A stretch of DNA of 14,835 bases, from assembly GCA_027023915.1 (NCBI GenBank), contig JALVUB010000318.1:1-14835 (forward strand), read 5' to 3'. Position 1 is the stretch's first letter. Every line of letters begins with the position of its first letter. The notes under the pieces are model-generated. The model was not told the DNA's origin. It did not search any database and worked only from the letters and a program-made list of their open reading frames with translations. Below, in pieces: positions 1 to 7,226 of the stretch. The stretch comes from Sedimenticola sp. (lineage in GTDB: Bacteria > Pseudomonadota > Gammaproteobacteria > Chromatiales > Chromatiaceae). A program made the translations under genes and the position numbers.

Positions 1-1
1 T

Positions 2-1519
2 CTCGGCGGCGGCATCTTCGCCAAGGGCGCCGACGTGGGCGCAGACATCGTCGGCAAGGTGGAGGCCGGCATCCCCGAGGACGACCCGCGCAACCCGGCG
101 GTGATCGCCGACAACGTGGGCGACAACGTGGGCGACTGCGCCGGCATGGCCGCCGACCTGTTCGAGACCTACGCCGTCACCGTGGTGGCCACCATGCTGC
201 TGGGCGGTCTCATGGTGCAGGGCGACGCCGCCGCCAAGGCGGTGCTCTATCCGCTGGTGCTGGGGGGCATCTCCATCATCGCCTCCATCATCGGCACCTT
301 CTTCGTCAAGGCGCGTGAAGGGGGCAAGATCATGAACGCCCTTTATCGTGGCCTCATCACCGCCGGGGTTATCTCGGCTGTGGCTTTCTATCCCGCCACC
401 ACCTGGATCTTCGGTGACGGCGTCACCATCGGCGGCATGGCGGTGAGCAGCATGAACCTCTACCTGAGCGCCCTCATTGGCCTGGCCCTCACCGCGCTCA
501 TGGTGGTCATTACCGAGTATTACACCGCCACCGAGTTCAAGCCGGTTCGCCACATCGCCGAGGCTTCCACCACGGGTGACGGCACCAATGTGATCGCCGG
601 TTTGGGAGTCTCCATGAAGGCCACCGCCGCGCCGGTGATCTCTATCTGCGCCGCCATCTGGGCCGCCTACGACCTGGCCGGCCTCTACGGCATCGCCATC
701 GCCGCCACCTCCATGCTCTCCATGACCGGCATCATCGTCGCCCTGGACGCCTACGGCCCCATCACCGACAACGCCGGCGGCATTGCCGAGATGGCCGAGC
801 TGGACGACAAGATTCGCGGCATCACCGATCCTCTGGACGCCGTGGGAAACACCACCAAGGCGGTGACCAAGGGCTACGCCATCGGCTCCGCCGGCCTGGC
901 GGCCCTGGTGCTCTTCGCCGACTACACCCACACTCTGGATGTGGCCGGCATCAAAAACCTCAGATTCGATCTTTCCGATCACATGGTCATCATCGGCCTC
1001 TTCATCGGGGGGCTGGTGCCTTATCTGTTTGGCTCAATGGCCATGGAGGCGGTGGGCCGCGCCGCGGGTGGCATCGTCAACGAGGTGCGCCGCCAGTTCA
1101 AGGAGATGCCGGGCATCATGGATCGCACCCAGAAGCCCGATTACTCGCGCGCCGTGGACATGCTCACCCGTGCCGCCATCAAGGAGATGGTGGTGCCCTC
1201 CCTGCTGCCCATCCTGGTGCCCATTCTGGTGGGGCTGGTGCTCGGCCCCAAGGCCCTCGGTGGCGTGCTTCTCGGCACCATCGTCACCGGACTGTTCGTG
1301 GCCATCTCCATGACCACCGGTGGCGGCGCATGGGACAACGCCAAGAAATACATCGAGGATGGCAATTTCGGCGGCAAGGGTTCCGACGCCCACAAGGCGG
1401 CGGTCACCGGCGACACCGTGGGCGACCCCTACAAGGACACCGCCGGCCCGGCCATCAACCCGCTCATCAAGATCATCAACATCGTGGCGCTGCTGCTGGT
1501 GCCGCTGATGGCGGGTTGA
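2..1519 (+). CDS. hppA: Membrane-bound proton-translocating pyrophosphatase, 5'-truncated by the window edge
   Basis: Integral inner-membrane pump that couples hydrolysis of pyrophosphate to H+ export. The frame is open from base 2, giving 505 residues; family members are usually about 660-700, so roughly the N-terminal quarter lies outside the window. The catalytic DxxxDxxxKxE motif (DVGADIVGKVE) is at the very start, followed by DNVGDNVGDCAG and, near the C-terminus, GDTVGDPYKDTAGPAINP; these Asp/Lys-rich loops bind Mg-PPi. Many long hydrophobic segments lie between them. The segment GNTTKAVTKGYAIGSA has Lys and Thr at the two positions that are Ala and Gly in K+-dependent enzymes, so this is the K+-independent H+-pumping class by established family rules. 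An intrinsic terminator follows the stop codon. The GTG at position 35 is an internal codon, not the start. Identification is very secure. Confidence 0.97.
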   Translation, partial: LGGGIFAKGADVGADIVGKVEAGIPEDDPRNPAVIADNVGDNVGDCAGMAADLFETYAVTVVATMLLGGLMVQGDAAAKAVLYPLVLGGISIIASIIGTFFVKAREGGKIMNALYRGLITAGVISAVAFYPATTWIFGDGVTIGGMAVSSMNLYLSALIGLALTALMVVITEYYTATEFKPVRHIAEASTTGDGTNVIAGLGVSMKATAAPVISICAAIWAAYDLAGLYGIAIAATSMLSMTGIIVALDAYGPITDNAGGIAEMAELDDKIRGITDPLDAVGNTTKAVTKGYAIGSAGLAALVLFADYTHTLDVAGIKNLRFDLSDHMVIIGLFIGGLVPYLFGSMAMEAVGRAAGGIVNEVRRQFKEMPGIMDRTQKPDYSRAVDMLTRAAIKEMVVPSLLPILVPILVGLVLGPKALGGVLLGTIVTGLFVAISMTTGGGAWDNAKKYIEDGNFGGKGSDAHKAAVTGDTVGDPYKDTAGPAINPLIKIINIVALLLVPLMAG

Positions 1520-1550
1520 CCAAGGCCGACCTACGGCCCTACCTGCAAGA

Positions 1551-1575
1551 GCCCCGGCGGACGCCGGGGCTTTTT
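1551..1575 (+). terminator. Intrinsic terminator of hppA
   Basis: An 8-bp perfect GC stem, GCCCCGGC (1551-1558) and GCCGGGGC (1563-1570), encloses a 4-nt loop and is followed directly by five T residues. It begins 31 nt after the hppA stop and touches the stop codon of the convergent DUF3592 gene. On the minus strand no comparable T-run follows the stem, so it is mainly a plus-strand terminator. Confidence 0.85.
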
Positions 1576-2009
1576 CATGCGCGCATGGTCCGCCGCAGGA
1601 ACCAGCCGCCGAACAGCAACAGCAGAAGCCCGCCCACGGCATAGATGATGGGCAGCGCCCAGAGGTGGGAAAAGGTGGCGATCACCGCTTCTTGAGGCGC
1701 TTCGGGACGGTAGCGCACCGGCACCTGTTGACCTTTTTTGAAGTGGTCGGCGCGGCGGCTCTCGTGGGACTGAAAGGTAATGGTCTGACCCTTGGAGGTG
1801 GTGAATCGCACCTTGGGCAGATAGATGAGAGAACCGCCCTTGCCGATGCGCCCGCCTAGATAGGGCTTCATTGCCACGATGGTGCCTTGAGCCGGCTCGG
1901 TCTCGGCCACCAGCGTTTGTGACTGCTCGAAGCTGCTCCACCCCTTGGCAAGCAGCAGGGCGGAGATGGTCAGCAGCACCAGCGGGACGAAATACTCGAT
2001 GATCTTCAC
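1575..2009 (-). CDS. DUF3592-type small membrane protein
   Basis: A 144-residue protein with one hydrophobic helix at each end (about residues 5-23 and 116-136) around a soluble, probably beta-rich segment, which is the usual DUF3592 layout. The central part includes the features KVRFTTSKGQTITF and GQQVPVRYRPEAPQEAVI, typical of this family; its biochemical role is unknown. The start is GTG, preceded by AGAGGG with about 7 nt spacing, and this ribosome binding site overlaps the end of the upstream hydrolase gene. The gap to that gene is only 12 nt, so it is the last gene of the ligase-hydrolase operon. The middle domain presumably lies outside the cytoplasm or at the membrane face; topology is inferred. 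It may help localise or protect the product of the operon, but nothing in the sequence proves that. Confidence 0.8.
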   Translation of the reverse strand: MKIIEYFVPLVLLTISALLLAKGWSSFEQSQTLVAETEPAQGTIVAMKPYLGGRIGKGGSLIYLPKVRFTTSKGQTITFQSHESRRADHFKKGQQVPVRYRPEAPQEAVIATFSHLWALPIIYAVGGLLLLLFGGWFLRRTMRA

Positions 2010-2021
2010 TCTGATGCCCTC

Positions 2022-3050
2022 TCAGGATATTGATTTCAAATCATACCGTTCCATGAGGTAGCAGAGACAGTCCTGCCGGATCACCGTCTCGTCTCGGGTG
2101 AGCATGGAGGGCATCACCGGCGTGCGGGTACGCAGTTCACTCTCCACCACCTCGAAGTAACGGTCTGCCACGTCCTGGTCCCGTTCGTTGCGCACCGACA
2201 GCGGCGCTTCGACGCCGGGCCCCACCCGGCCGAAGAGGGTGCCGGCCGGCAGCTCGCGGAAGTTGAGCTGCTCCAGGTCATCGGGCAGGCGGAGGTCGTG
2301 GTTGCCGCAGCCGAAACCGAAGCTCACCTCGGGGGGGATCTTCACTACGGCCACCGTATGGAAGAGGTCTATGTCGTGTTCCGCCACCGGGTGGGCCGGG
2401 TGTTGGGCCAGATGCAGGCAGGCATCGAGAAACTCCGTTGCATGCTTCACGCCGCGCGACTGGCCCACCTTGCCGCACTCAAGAGTAACCGCCGGACAGA
2501 GCTTGGTCATGGCCATGGACTGAACGCCCCGGGGGCGCACGAAATAGACCACGATGCGGCTGAATAGAACGGCGAGGTGGAGCGACTCGTTGCGGATGGC
2601 GTTGACGCAGGCGTAGTGGGGGTTGAGGCCGGTGTTGTTGTGCAGGTCCACGCTGGCGAAGACCTGGCGCGAGGCCATAGTCTCCACCACCTGCTCCATC
2701 ATGGCGTGCTCGGCGGTGCGCGGCAGCTCGCTCCCCGGCCAGACGCGGTTGTAGTCGGGTTGTCCCGGCAGGCGGCGCATGCCCGCCCTGGCCGCTTCGG
2801 TGTTGCCGATTAAGAGCGACAGGGCGCGCGGCAGCGGCTGATCGCCCCCGCCGGGCTGGTAGCGGCGCAGCAGGCGGCGCACCGCCTCCCAGCCCACATC
2901 CTCGTTGCCGTGCATCAGCACAGAGACGAAAAGGGGCTCCGGCCGCCGGCCTGGCAGGTGGATGAGGGTGGGGCCGCCCAACAGGTCATGGAGCTGGTGG
3001 GCTTGCAGCTGAAGAATACCTTCGGGTAGTTGTTGGAGTTCCTTCAACAT
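2022..3050 (-). CDS. Succinylglutamate desuccinylase/aspartoacylase-family zinc hydrolase (M14-like)
   Basis: Predicted zinc-dependent amidohydrolase of 342 residues. The metal-binding pair His47 and Glu50 lies in MHGNEDVG, the third ligand His137 in VDLHNNTG, and the general base Glu191 in TLECGKVGQ. DYNRVWPG (residues 99-106) corresponds to the Asn-Arg segment that binds the substrate carboxylate in aspartoacylases. Family enzymes cleave N-acyl amino acids such as N-succinylglutamate or N-acetylaspartate; the substrate here is unknown, and no arginine-degradation (ast) genes are nearby. I chose ATG at 3050 because it overlaps the TGA of the upstream ligase gene (TGATG), a classic translational-coupling arrangement; a TTG four codons earlier is the alternative. 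Being coupled to an amide-bond-forming ligase suggests that it hydrolyses or trims a related gamma-glutamyl or amide product. Confidence 0.88.
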   Translation of the reverse strand: MLKELQQLPEGILQLQAHQLHDLLGGPTLIHLPGRRPEPLFVSVLMHGNEDVGWEAVRRLLRRYQPGGGDQPLPRALSLLIGNTEAARAGMRRLPGQPDYNRVWPGSELPRTAEHAMMEQVVETMASRQVFASVDLHNNTGLNPHYACVNAIRNESLHLAVLFSRIVVYFVRPRGVQSMAMTKLCPAVTLECGKVGQSRGVKHATEFLDACLHLAQHPAHPVAEHDIDLFHTVAVVKIPPEVSFGFGCGNHDLRLPDDLEQLNFRELPAGTLFGRVGPGVEAPLSVRNERDQDVADRYFEVVESELRTRTPVMPSMLTRDETVIRQDCLCYLMERYDLKSIS

Positions 3051-4468
3051 CAGATTATCCAACGGTGGACCGGTTCGCCGCTGTCCTGGTGGTCGCGGTA
3101 AGCCAGTACCAACCCTTCGAAATCGCGCCCGTGCGCTTCCACCCAGCGCCGTTGCCAGCGGGCGCCCGTCTGGTGCTTTTCGATCCGCCCGGCGATGGGT
3201 TCAAGCCAATGATCCGCTTCCGCTGCCGGGATTCCCAGGCGCAGCAGGCCCCGGCGCGCCTGGGGCAGCAGCCGTTCCCGGCAGAGGGCCGCAGCGCTGC
3301 CCCTCTGGCCATCGAACCAGGTCAATTCTGCGTCCAGCCCCAGGCGGGCGGCGCGGTAGAAGTTGTCCCGGCACGCCTCGAAGGGGAGCCGCGCCTCGGC
3401 CTCCGGCTCCTCCTCCAGCAACGCATGGAGAAGACCGAAGTAGAGGGCGGCGTTGGCCACCAGGTCCCTGGTGGTGGGGCCGGCGGGAACCACCCGGTGC
3501 TCGATGCGGATATGGGGCCGGCCCTCGTCGTCGAAACCCACCAGGGGGCGGTTCCAGCGCCAGATGGTGCCGTTGTGAAGACGCATGTGGGCCAGCCGTT
3601 CGTTCGGTTCCTCCATAAGCTGGGGCAGCAGCACGGGATAGCGGTCGCGGTTTGCGGCGAAGACTTCGAATATGGAGTGGTAGGTATATCGGATGCCGAA
3701 GGTAACCCGACGCGAGTAGTCCGAGGCACCCACCGCCACCGCCTGTTCGAAGAGAGGAACGCGGGTCTCGTCCCAAAGGTCGCGACCGAAGAGCCAGGGG
3801 GAGTTGGCGCTCACCGCCACCATTGGCGCGGAGATCATCTTGGAGAGGTTGTAGGCCCGTCCGGCCAGCTCGGCGCCGATCTTCAGATGAATCTGGAAAG
3901 AGGTGGTGGCCGACTCCAGCATCACGTCGTGGTGGCGGGTGCGAAGGTGTTCGGCGGCGCGAATGTCGAGTTCGAGAGGCTTGCCGCCGCGCATGCGCAG
4001 CACCTGCTCGTTGAGGGCGCGGTAACGCTGCATGGCGGAGATGTTGGCCAGGCAGAGGTCTTCCTTGCGCACCGTGGGCAGGATGCCGATCATCACCATC
4101 TGCAGGCCGAGGCCGGCGGCCATTGACTGGCTGCGTTGCCAGCGGGTGTCGAGATCGGCGTGCAGCGCCTCGAAGCAGCCCTCGGCCAGGCGGTGGGGCG
4201 GGGTGTTGAGCTCGACGTTGAAGGTGGCCAGCTCGGGCACCACCATGGGATCGCCCAGGGCTTCGAGGAAGGGGCCGTTGCGCGGCGCCGGGCGGCCGTG
4301 ATCGTCCACCAGCCAGGCCTCCAGCTCGGCCCCCGCCATGGGCTCGACCCCGTCGAGCCTTCCCGCCTCCAGCCACTGCGCCAGCAGCGCCGTCTCCGCC
4401 ACCAGGCGTTCGCCGAAGCGGCGGAAGTCCTCGTCGGAAAAACGGCTGCTGCTGATCTCCTGTCCCAT
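3050..4468 (-). CDS. GCS2-family carboxylate-amine ligase (glutamate-cysteine ligase-like)
   Basis: A 472-residue member of the glutamate-cysteine ligase family 2 (YbdK/COG2170-like). Enzymes of this fold use ATP to join a carboxylate, usually the gamma-carboxyl of glutamate, to an amine. Visible family features are AGAELEAWLVDD near residues 45-56 (metal/ATP-binding acidic strand), FNVELNTPPHRL around 83-94, TSFQIHLKI around 189-197 and SANSPWLFGRD around 220-230. A later EHRVVPAGPTTRD segment lies in the C-terminal half. It could make gamma-glutamylcysteine, but the paired hydrolase and absence of gshB in the window leave the product open. The start is ATG with AAGG only 2 nt upstream, which is close for a ribosome site, so the start is probable rather than certain. 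The gene is first in a three-gene operon and its upstream gap contains a REP-like element. Confidence 0.88.
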   Translation of the reverse strand: MGQEISSSRFSDEDFRRFGERLVAETALLAQWLEAGRLDGVEPMAGAELEAWLVDDHGRPAPRNGPFLEALGDPMVVPELATFNVELNTPPHRLAEGCFEALHADLDTRWQRSQSMAAGLGLQMVMIGILPTVRKEDLCLANISAMQRYRALNEQVLRMRGGKPLELDIRAAEHLRTRHHDVMLESATTSFQIHLKIGAELAGRAYNLSKMISAPMVAVSANSPWLFGRDLWDETRVPLFEQAVAVGASDYSRRVTFGIRYTYHSIFEVFAANRDRYPVLLPQLMEEPNERLAHMRLHNGTIWRWNRPLVGFDDEGRPHIRIEHRVVPAGPTTRDLVANAALYFGLLHALLEEEPEAEARLPFEACRDNFYRAARLGLDAELTWFDGQRGSAAALCRERLLPQARRGLLRLGIPAAEADHWLEPIAGRIEKHQTGARWQRRWVEAHGRDFEGLVLAYRDHQDSGEPVHRWII

Positions 4469-4509
4469 TACCTTGTGCTAGTCAGCGCTCTCACGGGAGA
4501 GGGAAGAAG

Positions 4510-4564
4510 GTAGGGCGGCGTCCTCGCCGCGAACCCTTGTTCGGCGCGAGGACGCGCCTCCTAC
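4510..4564. repeat. REP-like imperfect inverted repeat
   Basis: The left arm GTAGGGCGGCGTCCTCGCCG (beginning at 4510 and running to 4534) and right arm (4539-4564, ending GCGCCTCCTAC) are reverse complements with a few mismatches, separated by 4 nt. The GTAGG start, GC-rich stem with internal hairpin, and intergenic site match the REP/BIME sequences common in Pseudomonas and related gammaproteobacteria. It lies between the end of the murU-like gene and the start of the ligase gene, where it could end or stabilise upstream transcripts. A short hairpin, CTCTC/GAGAG (4488-4501), lies beside it. Only one copy is visible, so that it is a dispersed family is inferred. Confidence 0.65.
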
Positions 4565-4598
4565 GGAAAAACCGTTTCATGAGTCTTGGCAAAACCAT

Positions 4599-5288
4599 TC
4601 ACCGCCCGATCTTTTCTTGCAGCTTCCGGTACCGTTCCGGCGTGCCCACATCCAGCCAGAATCCCCGGTACTGTTCGCCGCTCACCTTGCCAGCCGCCAT
4701 CGCCCGGCGCAACAGGGGCGCCAGAGGGAAGGGTCGGGGCTGGCAGCCCTGGAAAAGATCGGCGCGGTAGAGGCCGATGCCGCTAAAGGTGAGTTTGGGT
4801 TCGCCCTGGTCATGAAGGCCACCCGCACGGTCGAGGTGGAAATCGCCTTCGGGATGGTGAGGGGGATTGTTCACCATCACCAGATGGGCCAGCATTTCCT
4901 CGGTCATCCGCAGCCGGCCGTAGTCGAGGTCGGTGAAGACGTCGCCGTTGACCACCAGAAACCGCTCGTCGTCGAGCAGGGGCAGCGCCTTGCAGATGCC
5001 GCCTCCGGTTTCCAACGCCTGTCCCTCCCCTTCGTGGGAGTAGCGGATTTCCAGTCCCCAGTGGCCGCCGTCGCCAAGTGTCGCCTCAATCTGCTCGCCG
5101 AGGTGGGCCAGGTTGATGACCACCCGCCGGAAGCCGGCGCCGGCCAGCTTTTCCAGATGCCAGACGATCAGCGGTTTGCCGGAAACCGGCAGCAAGGGTT
5201 TGGGCACGGTATCGGTGAGGGGACGCAGCCGCTCGCCGCGACCGGCGGCGAGGATCATGGCGGTGGTGGATTGAGGTGGGTTTTTCAT
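4599..5288 (-). CDS. murU: Sugar-1-phosphate nucleotidyltransferase, probably N-acetylmuramate 1-phosphate uridylyltransferase
   Basis: Predicted cytosolic nucleotidyltransferase of 229 residues. MurU makes UDP-MurNAc from MurNAc-1-phosphate and UTP in the anhMurNAc recycling route, which bypasses de novo, fosfomycin-sensitive synthesis. The N-terminal signature LAAGRGERLRPLTDTVPKP (residues 13-31) has the glycine-rich loop and the conserved Lys30. Asp116 in VVNGDVF is the likely metal ligand, and INLAHLGEQIE, LETGGGI and FSGIGLY are the patterns expected of MurU-type proteins. Length fits the family (about 220-240). The start is ATG at 5288 with only a weak ribosome site; it lies right next to a 9-bp inverted repeat. 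It follows rho by 113 nt on the same strand. Its usual partner kinase amgK is not adjacent here. Another small-sugar NTP transferase remains possible. Confidence 0.8.
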   Translation of the reverse strand: MKNPPQSTTAMILAAGRGERLRPLTDTVPKPLLPVSGKPLIVWHLEKLAGAGFRRVVINLAHLGEQIEATLGDGGHWGLEIRYSHEGEGQALETGGGICKALPLLDDERFLVVNGDVFTDLDYGRLRMTEEMLAHLVMVNNPPHHPEGDFHLDRAGGLHDQGEPKLTFSGIGLYRADLFQGCQPRPFPLAPLLRRAMAAGKVSGEQYRGFWLDVGTPERYRKLQEKIGR

Positions 5289-5289
5289 T

Positions 5290-5332
5290 CGTGAGCCAAG
5301 TGTTGGCGCGGGCGGCTCCCGGGTGGCTCACG
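5290..5332 (-). promoter_or_regulatory. Inverted repeat abutting the murU start codon
   Basis: Perfect 9-bp arms CGTGAGCCA (5290-5298) and TGGCTCACG (5324-5332) enclose 25 nt that contain a smaller CGGG/CCCG stem. Read on the minus strand, the second arm ends one base before the murU ATG, so a folded RNA would put the ribosome binding region inside the stem. No T-run follows on either strand, so it is not a classical intrinsic terminator. It could be a 3' stabiliser for rho mRNA or a translational control element for murU. Confidence 0.5.
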
Positions 5333-5401
5333 GTGTCCCCTTTTCAAGTGCCGGGACAGCGGCGGCCCGAAAGCTTTGGGGTGGTGGGAATGAAGCCCGA
5401 C

Positions 5402-6664
5402 CTATTTTTTCTTCATGGAGTTGAAGAACTCCTCGTTGGTTTTGGTGACTTTGAGTTTGTCGTAGAGAAACTCCATGGCGGCCAGTTCGTCCATGGGATG
5501 GAGGATCTTGCGCAGTATCCACATCTTTTGCAGTTCGTCCGGCGGCACCAGCAGCTCCTCCCGGCGGGTGCCTGAGCGGTTGATGTTGATGGCGGGGAAG
5601 ATGCGTTTTTCGGCAATGCGGCGGTCGAGATGCACCTCCATGTTGCCGGTGCCCTTGAACTCCTCGTAGATGACATCGTCCATGCGCGAGCCGGTGTCCA
5701 CCAGGGCGGTGGCGATAATGGTGAGGGAGCCGCCCTCCTCCACGTTGCGCGCCGCGCCGAAGAAACGCTTGGGCTTCTGCAGGGCGTTGGCGTCCACGCC
5801 GCCGGTGAGCACCTTGCCCGAGGAGGGCACCACGGTGTTGTAGGCGCGCGCCAGGCGGGTGATGGAGTCGAGCAGAATCACCACGTCGCGGTTGTGCTCC
5901 ACCAGCCGCTTGGCCTTGGAGATCACCATCTCCGCCACCTGCACGTGGCGCGTGGGCGGTTCGTCGAAGGTGGAGGAGATCACCTCCGCACGCTGCACCG
6001 AGCGCTGCATTTCGGTCACCTCCTCGGGCCGCTCGTCGATGAGCAGGATGATGAGATAGACCTCGGGGTGGTTGTGGACGATGGACTGGGCGATGTTCTG
6101 CATCATCATCGTCTTGCCCGCCTTGGGCGGCGAAACGATGAGTCCGCGCTGTCCCTTGCCCACCGGGGCCACCAGCTCGATGGTGCGCGCGGTGATGTCC
6201 TCGGTGGAGCCGTTGCCCATTTCCAGGTGGAAGCGTTCGTTGGGGAACAGCGGGGTGAAGTTTTCGAACAGGATCTTGTTCTTGGCCGCCTCCGGCTTGT
6301 CGTAGTTGATCTCGTCCACCTTCAGCAGCGCGAAATAGCGCTCGTTGTCCTTGGGCGGACGGATGGTGCCGGTGATGGTGTCACCAGTGCGCAGGGAGAA
6401 GCGCCGGATCTGGCTGGGCGAGACGTAGATGTCGTCAGGGCCGGCAAGGAAGGAGGAGTCGGCGGAACGCAGAAAGCCAAAACCGTCCTGGAGAATCTCA
6501 AGCACCCCGCCACCGTAGATGTCCTCGCCCTTTTTGGCGTGGGCCTTGAGGATGGCGAAGATGAGGTCTTGCTTGCGGGAGCGGCCGGTGCCCTGTATGC
6601 CCATGGACTTGGCCAGTTCGGCCAGTTCGGTCACCGGCATTTTTTTAAGGTCGTTCAGGTTCAT
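5402..6664 (-). CDS. rho: Transcription termination factor Rho
   Basis: Hexameric ATP-dependent RNA translocase that ends untranslated transcripts. From ATG at 6664 it is 420 residues and in exact register with the E. coli protein as I know it: Walker A Lys181 and Lys184 in PPKAGKT, catalytic Glu211 in LLIDERPEE, Walker B Asp265 in VILLDSITR. The N-terminal helical domain starts MNLNDLKKMPVTELAELAKS, followed by the cold-shock-like primary RNA-binding fold (VLEILQDGFGFLRS, about 54-67) and the GGVDANALQKPKRFFGAARN segment. An in-frame TTG 34 codons upstream would add a low-complexity extension with no recognised ribosome site, so I reject it. The gene lies 158 nt downstream of trxA on the same strand, as in E. 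coli, with a C-rich leader between. Confidence 0.97.
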   Translation of the reverse strand: MNLNDLKKMPVTELAELAKSMGIQGTGRSRKQDLIFAILKAHAKKGEDIYGGGVLEILQDGFGFLRSADSSFLAGPDDIYVSPSQIRRFSLRTGDTITGTIRPPKDNERYFALLKVDEINYDKPEAAKNKILFENFTPLFPNERFHLEMGNGSTEDITARTIELVAPVGKGQRGLIVSPPKAGKTMMMQNIAQSIVHNHPEVYLIILLIDERPEEVTEMQRSVQRAEVISSTFDEPPTRHVQVAEMVISKAKRLVEHNRDVVILLDSITRLARAYNTVVPSSGKVLTGGVDANALQKPKRFFGAARNVEEGGSLTIIATALVDTGSRMDDVIYEEFKGTGNMEVHLDRRIAEKRIFPAININRSGTRREELLVPPDELQKMWILRKILHPMDELAAMEFLYDKLKVTKTNEEFFNSMKKK

Positions 6665-6822
6665 GTCTGCTGTCGGCTGGCTTGCGTTTGGTCGGGCGTC
6701 CGCTGCGGGGCGGGCGCGATTGCTTCTTCGCCTGGGAAGTGGCTGGGGACTGGCGTTCTGGCTCAAGGTGATTGTCGCTGGTCTAGGTTACAGGGAAAGC
6801 CCGCCTCCCTGGAAAAGGAAGG
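6665..6822 (-). promoter_or_regulatory. rho leader, C-rich and G-poor on the RNA strand
   Basis: The 158 nt between the trxA stop and the rho ATG hold no recognised gene. By hand count, the 116 nt nearest rho (6665-6780) carry 49 C and 28 G on the transcribed-sense strand. Such a C-over-G bias is the hallmark of rut sites that Rho itself binds, and rho autoregulation by leader attenuation is established in E. coli. Just after trxA, CAGGGA and TCCCTG flank a 9-nt loop but have no T-run, so read-through from trxA into rho is likely, subject to Rho control. No clear leader-peptide gene is seen. Confidence 0.5.
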
Positions 6823-7149
6823 TCAAAGGTTGCTGTCGATGAAAGCGGTGAGTTGGGATTTGGAAACCGCTCCCACCTTGGTTGCTTCCACCTCGCCGTT
6901 TTTGAACAGCATCAGGGTGGGGATGCCACGGATGCCGTAGGCGGGCGGCGTGTTGGGGTTGTCGTCGATGTTGAGCTTGCCGATTTTCAGCCGCCCGTCG
7001 TACTCATCCACGATCTCCTCCAGCACCGGCGCAATCATCTTGCAGGGGCCGCACCATTCGGCCCAGTAGTCCACCAGCACGGGTGTCTCCGATTTGAGCA
7101 CTTCTTGTTCAAAGTTATCGTCCGACAACTCGATGATCTTGTCACTCAC
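6823..7149 (-). CDS. trxA: Thioredoxin 1
   Basis: Cytosolic disulfide reductase of 108 residues that receives electrons from thioredoxin reductase. The active site WCGPC (Cys33 and Cys36) is intact, with YWAEWCGPCKMIAP and the cis-proline segment GIRGIPTLMLF, and the whole length aligns by eye with E. coli TrxA. I place the start at GTG 7149 (reading SDKIIELSDD afterwards) because GGAGAG lies 7 nt upstream; a TTG at 7164 would overlap that site. The gene is transcribed toward rho and diverges from rhlB, the same neighbourhood as in E. coli. An AT-rich TATATT 33 nt upstream of the start is a plausible -10 box. Confidence 0.97.
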   Translation of the reverse strand: MSDKIIELSDDNFEQEVLKSETPVLVDYWAEWCGPCKMIAPVLEEIVDEYDGRLKIGKLNIDDNPNTPPAYGIRGIPTLMLFKNGEVEATKVGAVSKSQLTAFIDSNL

Positions 7150-7181
7150 TGACTCGCTCTCCAACGTTGATTATCTGGATG

Positions 7182-7187
7182 AATATA
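7182..7187 (-). promoter_or_regulatory. Candidate -10 box for trxA
   Basis: On the minus strand TATATT, inside GTTTTATATTC, is a marked AT-rich island in GC-rich surroundings and lies 33 nt before the GTG start, giving a leader of about 25 nt. No good -35 match is seen at 16-18 nt, so a weak or activator-assisted promoter is possible. Confidence 0.4.
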
Positions 7188-7226
7188 AAACTCTGGAAAA
7201 GGGAGCGTGACCGCCAGCCACGCCAT

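Noticed and set aside
3051..3062. TTG start four codons earlier for the zinc hydrolase
   Set aside because: The ATG overlapping the ligase stop as TGATG is a better start.
3065..4376. Long open frames overlapping the ligase gene on both strands (353 and 391 codons)
   Set aside because: Arg/Pro/Gly-rich low-complexity translations without motifs; the GCS2 frame has family motifs along its whole length.
6665..6766. 34-residue N-terminal extension of Rho from a TTG
   Set aside because: The ATG at 6664 gives a protein in exact E. coli register; the extension is low complexity and lacks a ribosome site.
5630..6940. 436-codon plus-strand open frame opposite rho and trxA
   Set aside because: It is antisense to rho, with His/Val/Gly-rich composition and no domain; rho is certain, so this is a GC-driven shadow.
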